A stretch of 64,000 nucleotides of DNA. Source: Mansonella perstans. Lineage: Eukaryota; Nematoda; Chromadorea; Rhabditida; Onchocercidae. Both the position numbers and the translations under genes were made by a program. Numbering within the stretch: position 1 is the stretch's first letter; the number at the start of each line of letters is the position of its first letter. The notes beneath the pieces were generated by a model. It worked only from the letters and a program-made list of their open reading frames with translations, was not told the origin of the DNA and searched no databases. The stretch is from assembly GCA_037074765.1 (NCBI GenBank), contig JBAMDO010000003.1:332470-396469 (forward strand), written 5' to 3'. This document shows, piece by piece, positions 46,878-59,500 of this stretch.

Positions 46878-48970
46878 TCAAATCCTTTCCTTTAACTGCG
46901 CTATTAATGTTGTTAGGACTTTTTCCGACAACAGAGAATTAATGAAATGTTTTTGAAATGAAGTTATACTTGATGTAAAATTAGTGCAACAAATCGAGTT
47001 ATCTGATGATTCGATGATTTTCAAAGGTCCTTTTTCCAGTTCAGTGCGGAAGTCAGCAAATAAAACAACGGGTAAAACTATCATTCTTTTTTTCTGCTTC
47101 TCTATGAAGTTCATCAAACGATGTAAGCTTTCATTATTTACTGCCTGAAATAACCGAACTTCCATTATAGTGCCCTTGGATTGCAATATGCTAACTGACA
47201 GTATAGTTGAATGGTACTGTCGATTACAGCAAAAATATTTTCTGTCGCTTCTCTCAACTGTCACAATATTAAAGTTTTCGGATTTTAACAATGTTTCATT
47301 GCTAAGTTAATTAGAACCCTAGAAGAATTATTTCGAAGAAGATAAAATACTTTCTCTCAAACTCCAACTTACTAATACTTCCTCATTATCGGAAAATATT
47401 TACTACCTCATTTTTTGTTCCCTTCAACAGTTCTTCAAAATCACACAACGAATCACGATAGCATCCCACTGATTCTGATGGACAAATTTGTTTCGAAGTT
47501 AATAAACCAGATTGAAAAAGAACTGCCACCTGAATTTCCAACAAAATATAATTGAAACAAAAATTCAGCTCGCAACAGCGACTCAAAATTTTGAATTAGA
47601 CAGATTCTAATTATGTATGAAAAAAGAAATTAAAGTTACTATGGTAGATGTAGCAGCTTCCAATAAACGAGGAATTCGATCACAGTTAGCGAGCGGTATC
47701 CATGTATTTACCGAAACACTGATATTATTCAAATCCTTTTCATTATCATTAATATTGATGCATTGAACACAGTGCCACCATCGAGGAGGTACAAATATCA
47801 AATCACCTTTTTTCAGGGTGAACATTCTTATCTTCTTACCTTGCAATGAATTATCAGCACCAATCACATCCAAACCGCTGAAATGATACCATCACTGGAG
47901 CAACACAATTCTTCATACATTTAGACTGTTTCAATTAAAACAAAGTTCCTGATAATCATTTTGAATATATGATTAAGAACAAAAATTTTCTGTATTTTAG
48001 AAAGCAGAAAATAAGTAAAAAGCTGGAGAAATTTCAAACCTGAAAATAGTGGATTCTTCATAAGGAATTCGCACCGGCTTCATGTTTTCGCCTGGCTCGA
48101 ATAAAATCCATCGTTTTGATCCAGAAAGTTGAGCATGTACGTTATAACCATATGAATCATAATGACAAGGTGTGTGAGCTCCTGGTGTTCCTGAAATATA
48201 TAGATTCACATTTCATTCATATACTCGGTGCAATTCATTCAAATTAATTAAGCATACAAAAACACGAACCAATCCAAATGGTTGAGTCAACAGGATCAGC
48301 ATCCAATCCAAGATGGCGCCAATCGATATCGCTAATATTTTCCGGATCCATAACATCAAAAACATATTTATAATCGAAATATCCCCAATAATCTGCTATA
48401 TCTACCACCGTCTGGTCATCTGCCAACATCGTCGTTGCACCACTAAACCATTCAAAGAATTGTTCCAGACTGGAGATGTGTGCCATTTTTGATTCATTTT
48501 CGAATAAAATCTGCATTAATATGATTACCCTACTTATTACTTCTTCATATTCCTTATTTTTTTTTCATCGAAATATTATTTTCTAACAAGAAATGAGAGA
48601 TAAAAATGATATTTTACCTCTATGTCATATATGGTTTCAAAATAAAAGTTTTCGCTTTAATTTTACTAACTCTAATCAAAAAAGTAATAAATTTTACTTC
48701 TAATCTTATTGAAATGAAAAAAATTTAGATGCTTCAACACTATTATATTTATCATGCAAAAATAAAAAAGAAATTAAAACTAACTCTTCCCCTTAAATGT
48801 TCTTTCGGACCTAATCGTATTCTCAAAAATGCATTCTTTTCTGCAGGTTTTACACTTTCCGCCAAACGTTGATGTGTCCATCCAAAAGCTTTCCAATTAC
48901 TAATACATTCTGATAATACAAATGGTTCTAAGCATTCAATTTTTGAACGTAAAGCGGCACACGATTCCAT
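46878..48970 (-). CDS. hspbap1: HSPBAP1-like JmjC-domain protein
   Basis: Member of the JmjC Fe(II)/2-oxoglutarate oxygenase fold closest to HSPBAP1. Minus-strand exons: 48785-48970, 48270-48510, 48040-48190, 47640-47877, about 47407-47529, 46878-47301; roughly 450 residues. The block WIGTPGAHTPCHYDSYGYNV, then KRWILFEPGENMKPVRIPYE and DLIFVPPRWWHCV, parallel human HSPBAP1 closely. The metal triad is present: H152, D154 and H228. The C-terminal LLSEKVLTTLIAQLKERI also has a human counterpart. The first five exons join in frame, but the donor at 47406 gives phase 0 while exon 6 needs phase 2; a donor 17 bases earlier (CT|GTTGAA) would fit. Its substrate is unknown to me. The start at 48970 follows an acceptor by seven bases. 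An in-frame upstream reading exists but lacks family similarity. Confidence 0.85.
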
Positions 48971-48977
48971 TAGTAAT

Positions 48978-48979
48978 CT
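48978..48979 (-). promoter_or_regulatory. Candidate trans-splice acceptor of the JmjC gene
   Basis: Minus-strand AAATTTTAG ends seven bases before the start codon at 48970, and no upstream exon with homology was found. The spacing is typical of spliced-leader sites in nematodes. Confidence 0.45.
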
Positions 48980-49886
48980 AAAATTTATATTTTTAAATAA
49001 AGAAATAATGGATTTCACTATAAAATCCCTGGCTAATTAATAGTACAGTACAAAAACTGAGTACCTTTGTAGATACAAAAAAAAAATATAATTAATAAAA
49101 AAAATAAAAAAATATGCGTTAAAAATAGAAAATAAAAAAAATATATGTATTGAAAAAAAAAACAAATATAATTATATGATGATAATGATACAGATCAAAG
49201 GCATAGATCAAAGATATTGATCAATCAACCATATCATGAAGCAATAAACGCTTCTCAGAAAGTTCAAGTCAACGACGTATAATAAATCAGTAACATCCAA
49301 ATACTAACTTTCAAAATTTAATTGTGTATTCAGCAAAATATCCGAATATTTTGATGATTAATCTCCATTTAGTCTTCTGTAAAACAGCCAACAATAATAA
49401 TAATAATAATAATACAACAACTTTTGCATATAAAAATCGTTTTCGTTTGATTTTCGTAGCTTGTCCAATGAATTTTCAAAAAATACTATTTCAAATTTTT
49501 TTATTACCATTAAATTGACATTTTTAAAATTTCCTGTTAATTTCAAGATCGAGCAATCGAACCGATGAAATTAATGTTTAATAAGCAAGAGTCAGAAAAA
49601 TTATATCTCTATCCTAAGCATAAATTAAAACGACAGTTTCGATAATTTGAGTAATGTATTCTATCTTAAGTTCGTGATGTTTCAAGCGTAAAATTTTGTG
49701 AGCAGTAAATGTGTTCGAGAAGAACGATGTATTTCAAATCAGAAGTATTAATATAACTTTATTACATTTCTAAATCAGAATAATAAACTAGGTTATGGAC
49801 TGCAGAATCATACAAGATGCATAGTTATAAGAGTTATAATAAAAATTAAGAGTATAAACATGGGTATAAACATGATCAAGAAGAAT
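48980..49886. other. Spacer between the JmjC gene and NDUFA1
   Basis: AT-rich with A-runs and an (AAT)8 run at about 49392-49413. No gene seen. It is the likely 3' UTR and intercistronic spacer if the two flanking genes are co-transcribed. Confidence 0.55.
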
Positions 49887-50983
49887 CTATGGTGACGATG
49901 GTTCAGATGGAATCGATTCAAGTCCTTGAACTTTATACATATTGCCTGTCAAGTTCCAATCTCGTTTGTTCTGGAAGATCCTTAAAAAAAAAAAACAAGA
50001 AACAAAATTGAATACCCATATTTTCTTGTAATTTATATGCTAACTATTAATCGCTATTTTGATTTTTTATCTTCTTATTATGAATAATAAAATAAAATTA
50101 ATAGTCATCTGGTGTAATGGTGTGGAAACTCAAAATGTGACAATTTAATATAAAAACCATTTTTATATTTTCAATTTCTTCACGATCTCACATCATCATA
50201 CTTAAACCAACAAGATGCTGCAAATGTATTGTCAAAATGAAAAAAATGCTTGATTAAATGGACAATAAATAAAACAGTTTCTTAAAAAAAGGGAAGAAAT
50301 CTTTTCTGAACTATTCATTCAAACTAGAAGAACTATAACTACAACACAGTGATGGGAATAAAAAATTTTTATTTGATGGAAAAATTGAAGAATTTAATGA
50401 TCATTTTGGTGTGTGCAACATGCATCCTATCTCTTAACAGAAATATCCCATTCACTTTCCCTATATTATCAATGAAATTTAAATGAATATAAACATAAGT
50501 TTGTTTTTTTATCGCATTCCATAATCTATTATCCATTTTTCCAGTATGCACATAATACATGCAGCATTCTACCAGAACTGTATTATTCAAACCACACTTG
50601 AGAAATACAAATCTACAATCCTAACTTGCATTAATAAAAATCATTAATTATATTTCTTTTCTCAATTCCTTATAAAATATTATACATAAATACACGTCAA
50701 TAAAAAAAAAAAAAAAAAAGAAAAAAAAACGGCAATATGAAAAATGATTTCATTTCATTCTTTTTGCCCCATTACTACATATGCTACTGCTAAAAATCTT
50801 AGAAAAAATTAACTACACGAAACATTTCTCAAAAAAACAAGGTCAAAATGCATACATATAACTATGCATATATCGACGATGCTTATGACCTGTTTCGATC
50901 AGATTAACCGGTAACATGGTAAAAATCGTTATTGCCACACAGCCAACTGTTATCACACTCGAATAAAATTGCTCATACCACAT
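49887..50983 (-). CDS. NDUFA1: NADH dehydrogenase (complex I) subunit NDUFA1/MWFE
   Basis: Small accessory subunit of mitochondrial complex I in the inner membrane. Two minus-strand exons, 50856-50983 and 49887-49980, join in frame into 73 residues (human protein 70). The chain begins MWYEQF (human MWFEIL), has one membrane segment at about residues 9-28 (SVITVGCVAITIFTMLP), and ends with the conserved C-terminal half: from GHKHRRYMHSYM through NKRDWNLTGNMYKVQGLESI, aligning without gaps to the human stretch from GKEKR to KGLENI. The donor GTATGC at 50855 is chosen because it restores exactly this gapless alignment. An earlier GT at about 50888 would drop the conserved basic loop. The reading frames are too short to stand out, so the gene is easily missed. 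An acceptor lies ten bases before the ATG. Confidence 0.88.
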
Positions 50984-50993
50984 TACCTCTGTA

Positions 50994-50995
50994 CT
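50994..50995 (-). promoter_or_regulatory. Candidate trans-splice acceptor of NDUFA1
   Basis: Minus-strand CAATATTTCAG, close to the nematode acceptor consensus, ends ten bases before the ATG at 50983. With no need for an upstream coding exon, spliced-leader addition is the simplest reading. Confidence 0.5.
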
Positions 50996-53900
50996 GAAAT
51001 ATTGCTAATAAGTAAAATGCACAATAATTTTGAATTTTCTTAAGCTATTTCATTAATTTCCACTTAATAAGCAAAAAAAAAGAAAAAAAAAATGTATTTG
51101 TCAAATAAATTTTTTTATAATGTCAGTAATAGATATTATTATTAATATTACAAAAAAAAAAGTACAACAAAAAATTTGTTTATTAATCAAGATAAGTGTT
51201 ACAAAACTTATTTCGGCAACCTATTTGAACCCGTGAAATCACAACTTGAAATCAAACAGGTCATGGCATGAAAAAGGTAATAAATATCCTGACCCGAATA
51301 TATTTAGATGACCCGAATATATTCAGATCATATGGAAAGAGAATGAGATTTTGAACCACGTACTATATATTATCACAACTACTTGATTTTATTAATTTAA
51401 CAATTAATTTAATTTGACATTCTACTTGATTATATTAATTTAACACTACAACCCACAATATTTTAATCAAATTAAATCAAGCTAAGCAACCACCTTAGCA
51501 ATAACAAGACAATAATACCCCGTAGGAAATGAGACCACCATACTACAAACCGAACATCATTGTCACATAAGCGCGCACAATCCATAAGGCAATTTCTCTG
51601 TCTCATTATTTTCACATATATAGCAATGGATCACGTGATGGTTGTTAAATTTTTCAAGAACATTTTTTAATAATTAAAAATTTTTAATAGTCAATAGATG
51701 CTATAATTCGAAAGATTTTATTACACAAAATTGAAGTCAGTTTTTTTCAATTCAACCACTTTTCGGTAGTTTTAAAATTAAATTTAATTTCTTTTAAATT
51801 GTCTTCTCAGTAATTACATCTTGGAAAAAAACTCTAGTAATGTCAACTATCCAAAATTGGTAAATATACTGGAAATTATTGCGATTCAATGCAAAATGAT
51901 AAATCAAATATGTTAAGGGAAGGAATAAATTTGAAAGAAAAAAAACAATAAATCGTCAATATATTTTGTGGAAGAATGAAAAACTCATTAATCATAAATT
52001 TAAACCAAACTTCACGCATCAAAATTTCCAATGAGAGAAAGTCTAGGCTATTAAGCCTTATTTTTTTCCTTTCCGTTTCACTGCATCTAAGTTCTAGAAG
52101 ACTAATGTCCACCAGCGAATTTTAGGCTTCCTTTTTCATTGAGCTATATATGACAGCTGAAAAAGAAAACTTTTTTTTTCACTTTGACTAAACTCATTTA
52201 ATTTATAGTTAAAAATCTTTTTCGATTACTAATAGAAAAAAATTTTGGAAAAAGTTTTTTGGAATGAATAATTAGTTTTTTTTAATTTTCTGAATATTAA
52301 GCTGAAATTATTTGTTAGTGAGAATTTTTTGTCTACATCTTGATTGACATTCATTTTGTAGCAAATGCAATATGTAATAAAATTACTTCAAAAATTTTAA
52401 ATTTTTTTTAAATCTCATCTACATACCACTTGCAATGCAAACAATGAATATTGATGTAAAGTTACTACCACATCAATAATTAAATGTAACAATTTCGTTT
52501 GAAATATTTCAGATTATTAATGAAACTATGATACCGTATACATTACAGTATATAAAATTCGTTTCCAATTTTCGTTGACAAAAATCACGTTGTCATGTGT
52601 TATAGATTAAAAAGATTTTTTTTAATCTTTATTTCAAAGAAAGGATCAACAAAAAATTATTTCTTTGGTCAGTTTTTGCACTTTTTGGAATTTCATTATT
52701 AATAGCTTTAATCAAAATTAATAATTTAATATGTATTAATTACACTTTTTGATAGCATTAAGCACTTTCAAGAAAATACCTGCTTCTGGAAAAATTCAAA
52801 GAATTAAACTTATTTCGCAACTAATTCCTCGAATTTTTTAAAATGAATGACTTTTTGTTTCTTTTTCTTTCAGACTGCTCAGTGCTATTAGTTTTTGATA
52901 GTACTGAAATTGAAACTTATTCAACAGATGAAATAAAAGAGATTAATTTTTGAATAAATTTCAATAACTTCATTGATCCATCCATTCATTTGTCCCATAA
53001 CACTGCGATTTTGTTTCCATCATTTGTTCAGTCTTTGTCAGCCATTTTTGCTTCAGTATTTGACAATTAATTGACAGTTTTTAATTGCATTTTAAAAATT
53101 GTGAAAATAAAGAACTTTTTTATTGCTTTTTTTTGAGACTTATATTTGAAAGGAGGAAAAGTGAAAGCATGGCATTTTTGCTTTTTCTTTTTTGTCTTTC
53201 TTTATTTTCACTTCTTTTAATAGTTATTTCTTTTTTTATCTTTTTCTATTCATTAATTAAAATCTGAATCGTTAATTTTAAAATTAAAATTAAATTAAGC
53301 TAAATTTTCAGTTCATTCTATCTATTTCTTTTGCATTCTTTTTATTACCATATTATTCATTAATTTGTTATATAATTTCTTGAATTTTAAATTAAATCAA
53401 AATATATTGTTTGCTAAGCAAATTAGCTAGTTAGCAAAAAAAAAAATCGGCAATTAAAACTTTATACGATCAACAATAATAGATATTTTTTAAATCTGAA
53501 AATCGCATATGCTTAATATGAATTCCATAATTGTTCTGATCGAAAGCCTAACTTCTATGTAAAAAAATTCTTACATACTAATATATAAACAAATCCGGCA
53601 ACTAATTAACTACATTTATAGCCGTATGGATAAATACATAGGTCACACCTATTTGGTCCCATAGATCATACATACATACATACATGCACCACTAATAACA
53701 CATATTTCATGATTCCCATTATATCATTAAGTAATGAATGATTATATTTCTAACTCTTTCTGCTTTCATTTACTTTTACTTCTCTGACATTATTGATATT
53801 ATAAATAGTCATTTTTATTCGGCAATTTGGTCTTACCTCCAATCCAGCAATTCATATTTTCATTTTTTCCATTTAATTTTCATACTGTATTGTTTTTCTG

Positions 53901-56514
53901 CAAACAGTAATCCTTCTTCATGCAGTATTAGTCCCTTAATGTTTACTGTAACATTTCCTAATCATAGTAACATTTTATGTATTATGCAATATTTGCTTAA
54001 TGCATTGACCGTGATGATGTTTTGTATACTACCGCAATATTTACTCCCTAGAGTAACATATACTGTAGTACTTGTTTACTGCAACAAAATTTTATCGATT
54101 ATGGTATTTTCTGCTTATTGCAGTAATTTTACTTATCACTTGCTTAATATAGCGATATCATAGGGCACCATAATATTTACTTACAACAAATTATATATAT
54201 TATCATAATATCAACTTGATATCTATTATCGTAACATCAACTTGTTACGGTAACATTTTATATGTTTTTTAAATATTATTGTAATATTTAAATTGTAATA
54301 TTATTTGTTAAAATACATTTATTGATTGGTCTTTGGCGTATTCAAATAAAGTACAATTTTCTAAAATTTAACAGATGATGCTTTTGCGTAACGCAAAGAA
54401 ATTGAATTCTTCTTTTCAGGATAAAACTAGTTAAATAATAGTAACGTATGACTAATAAAGTAGCAGTAATAATAGAATTACTTCAAGATAGAACTAGTAA
54501 AGTAGTAGCAATAGTAGTATTTAACATATGAACAGTGGTACTTAGTAGCTTAAGTTATTTAGCATGTTTTGACTAGGCTTAGCTTTTTCCTTATATGTAC
54601 CATGGAAAAATAAAAATTGTGTATAAAACATACGCCTATATATTTCTCATTAGTTTTACGACAATGAAGGAAAGAAAAATTTCTGATTAACTAAATGTTT
54701 AATTTCAGTCAATTACAAATTTTTGTTATAAATAAATATTTCTAATAGCATCACCATTTACAAAATAAACTTTAAACTTCTTTTTAAAAAAATTGAATGG
54801 CACAATTAGAAGAAAAATATTGTCGTCATTCACATCCATCGATATTACTTAGAAATTTAATTTCAGGAAACCAACCTAATGCATTCATTTAAGTTGTAAG
54901 AAATGGTGTCTTTTAATTCATTTCTGTTCTTATCATCTATAATTAATGAAAGAAATGAAAGAAGAAAAAAAGTAGATGTATTGCAAGAAACTGGATGAAA
55001 ATTTGAAGAGAATAGCATTCTCTAAATTTGAAAGTTGCAACATTTAATGATGCATTATTTTAAATTTCATAAAATAGAGCGCAACAGAGGTTAATTTCAA
55101 CATTTTGTGACTTTTCAATTTATTTATTCTTTCAATCATATAAGTTCATATAAGCTATACATACACACTGAATATTTCGTTTTTTAAATTACGTCATTTC
55201 ATATTCAAATCTATTCGATTATTCATTTCTGATTGCTGGTCCAAAAGATTCGTATTCATGATATGATAAAAATATTTAGAAGTAAAAAAGTATTACCTAG
55301 GAAAAAAATTGGAAAATTTCAAAATATTCAAAAATTTTAAAATATTTGCAAAAATGCTAGAAAATTTTTGATGTATTTCAAGTTTTATTTCTCACAGATT
55401 TTATTTTCTCCTTTTAATTTTTTTTTTTGATAAAATTAGCATTGCATGAAATGATTAGCTTCTTTGGCGGTTATCTTAAAACTTAAAAATATACAGTGTA
55501 ATAAGCGCATATGTGAGAGATTATTGGACCAAGCATAGGCCTTTGCTCATGAGAAAGGATCGATAACTGGGCACGTATATTTACGTTACTTGCCTATATA
55601 TATGGCACATAAAAATGAGTCGCTGGGCTCAAGCATTTTTCATTTCAGACATGAACAAAAAGCCATCACTTTCTTTGCTATTCTTATGTTTTGTGCTATT
55701 TGCAGTCATCTGTATTATCATTTATTCCAATTTTATCACAACTTTTGTTTTAAACTATTCATTTCTAAAAATCCAAGTATTCATTTAAACTTTTAAATCC
55801 TATCTTTATATGTTATTGAAAATAAAACTTTTGCTTGTAAAGTTGAATTGAAAAAAAAGCTTGGATGAATTCGTAAGTAAATAAGTAAATCGATAAAATA
55901 TATAGTAAGATAAATCAATTTGTTAAGATCATGTCATTTGTTTATCACACTTCTCTTTGTTCCTACAATCTTCGTAGCCTCTATTTGCTAATTTTCAAAT
56001 GGATTTTTTCTTCTAACTTTTAAGAATCATTAAAATGCAACATAACTTACTGCTACTTTTTTTTTTATACTATTCTGTTGTTATCGCTAATCTTCAATGC
56101 TGCAATAAAATGAATAGTTAAGTGAGATTTTTTGATGCTCAATCTTTCTAAAGTAGAATTTAATTGAGATTACTTTTTATCTAATCTCTTCTAAAGCAGT
56201 CTCATATTTCTTCGAATTATTTGTAAGGGATAGAAATGCACTTCCATCTAAAAATGTATAATTATTGCCATTTGTTATCTCGATTTTAATCCGCATTATG
56301 AATTAGGATTAATTTCATATCTATTATTTCTTATTTTCCAGTGTTTCATGATGACACTTGATACTTTCATGATGACACTTGATTTCTTCTAATTGTCCCT
56401 TTTTTCCTTTGTCTTTTTGTTGGCCTTATAAGCATAGCAAATAACTAAGTTGTGTAATTTTCTTGTTCCATTTTTAGGCCTCTGGCTAAGATAGTAGAGT
56501 AGAGGTAGCGAACA
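50996..56514. other. 5.5-kb gene-poor region
   Basis: No exon with recognisable homology on either strand. Frames such as 53738-54163 are Phe/Tyr/Ile-rich translations of AT-rich sequence. About 53900-54260 carries a degenerate repeat of TTTACT.CA, GTAACAT and TACTGTAGTA words, including the palindrome TGTTACGGTAACA at 54243-54255. Long-range regulatory sequence or unrecognised non-coding RNA cannot be excluded. Confidence 0.5.
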
Positions 56515-59500
56515 ATGACCATATTTGGTCATGGATTAGCCTCCAGAAAAGATGACACAATTGATGATGGTAATTTTTTTTTAAATTGACTCTTTTTTTG
56601 TTCTTTCTTTCTTTTTCAAATTTTCAATGATAACTGAGAAATAAAAGAGAAAGAACTAAAAATAGTAGTGATGGAAACTGCTACGAAGTTAACAGGAGTA
56701 ATGGCTAAATTATGATGAAATGCTAATGAAATTGATGAAGTTTAAAAAAAAATGTTGTTTTAAAAAAAAAAAAAAAATTTTGTTTTAATGAAAAGCGAAA
56801 AATGTCTGTATTTTTAGGCACATCAAAACCTACAGCACTACTTGATGGTGTAATAGCACCAACAAGTGGTTTTGGAATCCGCTCATATCTTCATCAGTTT
56901 TATCAATCATCAAATGTGGACGATATCGAACCTGCTGGAGCTTGGTATATTATTGTTATACTATTAGTTGCTTTAGCTCGTTTTTATCAAGCCAGCAATT
57001 CATTATACATTTAATTATTGTCATACTATTGGCCTGAACACTTTTAAATAGCGAACAATTCACTGTACATTTACATTTAGTTTATGTACATTTAGTTATT
57101 GTCATACTATTTTCCCGGACATTTTTATCGAACCAGCAATCCATTATACATCTAGTTATTATGATACTACTGTATGCTTGGATATTTTAATAAAACTCTT
57201 AATTGTTGCAGTTTATATTTATATTTATAAAAACATAATTTGCTTAATTTTACTGAAATAATGGAAAAATTTGGTTTGATGAACGAGTAAAATTGATATC
57301 ACAATAAGAAATGATTCATTTTTCTCTGTTAGTCAGCTTTTTTAAAAAATATGTTTGTATAAATTGTTTCATCAGGATTTACCGGGAAATTACAGCAATG
57401 ATCATTTAAAACTTTACTAATAGTGTAAAACTTTTAAATATCTTTCAAAACTTTACTAATAGTGTAAAACTTTTAAATAGTAATTCATAACTGGTTAAGA
57501 CTTTTTGAAAATAATGCATTTAAAAATTGAATAAAGTTTGAAACACAGATGAAATTCAAAATTCTTTTTGTTAAGGTATCTTTTGCCACCACCACCAGCA
57601 CAACGAACAGGACTTTGGGTTTGTCGTGTATTAACCGTTTTTGGCTTAATCCTTCTGATCGGCGGTGCGATCGCTATTGTTGTCGGATATACTTGGCCAC
57701 ATGAAGGAGTTGAAGAATCGATTGCTCGAATTGCTATCTATCAAGTAACAAATTTATTGTTTGTTGTTTTTTTATTCCTATCTGATGATTAACTGATGAT
57801 GGTAATTAACTTCAAAATTAACTCAAAAATATTTTTATCAAAAAAAAATTTTAATTTATTTGAAATTATAAATTTGAAAAAGTTTTAATTGCATGAAGCC
57901 ACCATTTAAAAAAAGACAAGGTTTAGAAAAAAAATTCAGAATTCCAATCATCAATTCACATTGTTTGGACAATAAAGTATCACTCATTAATTATTATATT
58001 ATCTAATAATGATAATCTTATCTGGTGATTAACTGATAACAGCAGTGCCACTCATCACTCGTCCGACAATGATAATATCATCTAATAATGAAAGTATTAT
58101 CTGACAATAAAAGCAATAATGTGATCTCGTAGTGATTAGCATCACTTATTAGTGATATTATTTTCGATGATGATAATTGAATCCTAGTCATAATATTGTC
58201 TGATAATAATAGCAAATCATTGTAAACCGAGTGGTGCTAACAACATCCGGTGGCATTAGCGTCACCTTATCTTCGCAGTACTATTTTATAATATTATCAT
58301 CACCAGTCATTGACGATATCATCAGATAATGATACTATCATCAAATAATTTGCAATGCTATAATTAGAAAAAATAGTGTTATTACTTTTAGCTTAAGCAA
58401 AAAAAAAATTATTTGTTAAGAATAACCTAACTGATTAACTTTTAGCTCTTTCAGTAAGGCATTTGAAAAATGTTTAAAAAATAATCACATTATTTCATAA
58501 TTCATATTATTTTAAACATTTTTATTATTGCATATGAACTTATTTTTATTTTTAAAACATCTTTGCCACTTTTCAAATTTCAGGATGAAAATGGGATTTT
58601 TTATGTTCCACCGGAAAAACTTGCTGAAATAATGAAAGATCCAATGCGTCGTTGGAAAATGTTCGGTAAAATCCTAAAATTTTTTCTTTCTCTCAGCTGA
58701 ACAAAAGCTGCTTTGAATTATTTGCAAAACTTTTTCCAAGGAATTACTGACCAGTAAGAAGCAGTGAGAATCTTCCATACACAAAAAATTCCTTTTGAAA
58801 TGAATTCAAATTTTAATAATAACTTTTCATTTGAAACTTTCTAAAAAATTCAATTCTTTTAATCGGTACTTGCATTTTGATTTGTTGAAAAAAACAAGGA
58901 ACAAAAATAAATTAAAAATGTGAAATTTTAAAATATTTTTGAAATTGCTGCATACTTTTTTCATGCCCAGAAATGAACTTTATATTATTTCGACGTTAAA
59001 AAAAATTTTGGAGAATTTCTTCAAACAGATTTATCAAGTATTTAAACTAGGACATAATTTAATTACAGTTCTCTTGCTTGAAATGCTTGAAGAAATTATT
59101 AATTGTTTAATTTTTCAAATTTCTGGATTATTTTCATCTGCCACTTTCAGTTCTTCTTGCAATGACACTTCTCAGTAAAGCGTTTTTGAAATGATTAAAT
59201 CTAATTTAGACTTTTATTCCTTCATAAAGCAATCTTAACTAACTAGCATCCTGAGATTTTTTGGTAAGAAAAAAGATCCAAGTAAAAAATTTCATTGGTC
59301 TCAAAAATTTTAATTATTAATTTAATCATAAGCTTTTCAAATTTTTTCACTTCTAATTGTTTTTTAATGAAATAACTCGTCAAGGACACTGAAGGCACTT
59401 TGAAATTGGTTAAATTTAGCTTTTTGCTCTTTACACAACAAATTTTTTAATTTGACTAAAATTTTGATTGCAGTATAAATTTTCAACTGCAGCAGAAAAG

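Noticed and set aside
53738..54163. 141-codon hydrophobic open frame
   Set aside because: Phe/Ile/Tyr/Ser-rich translation of AT-rich DNA with repeat content; no splice context or recognisable domain.
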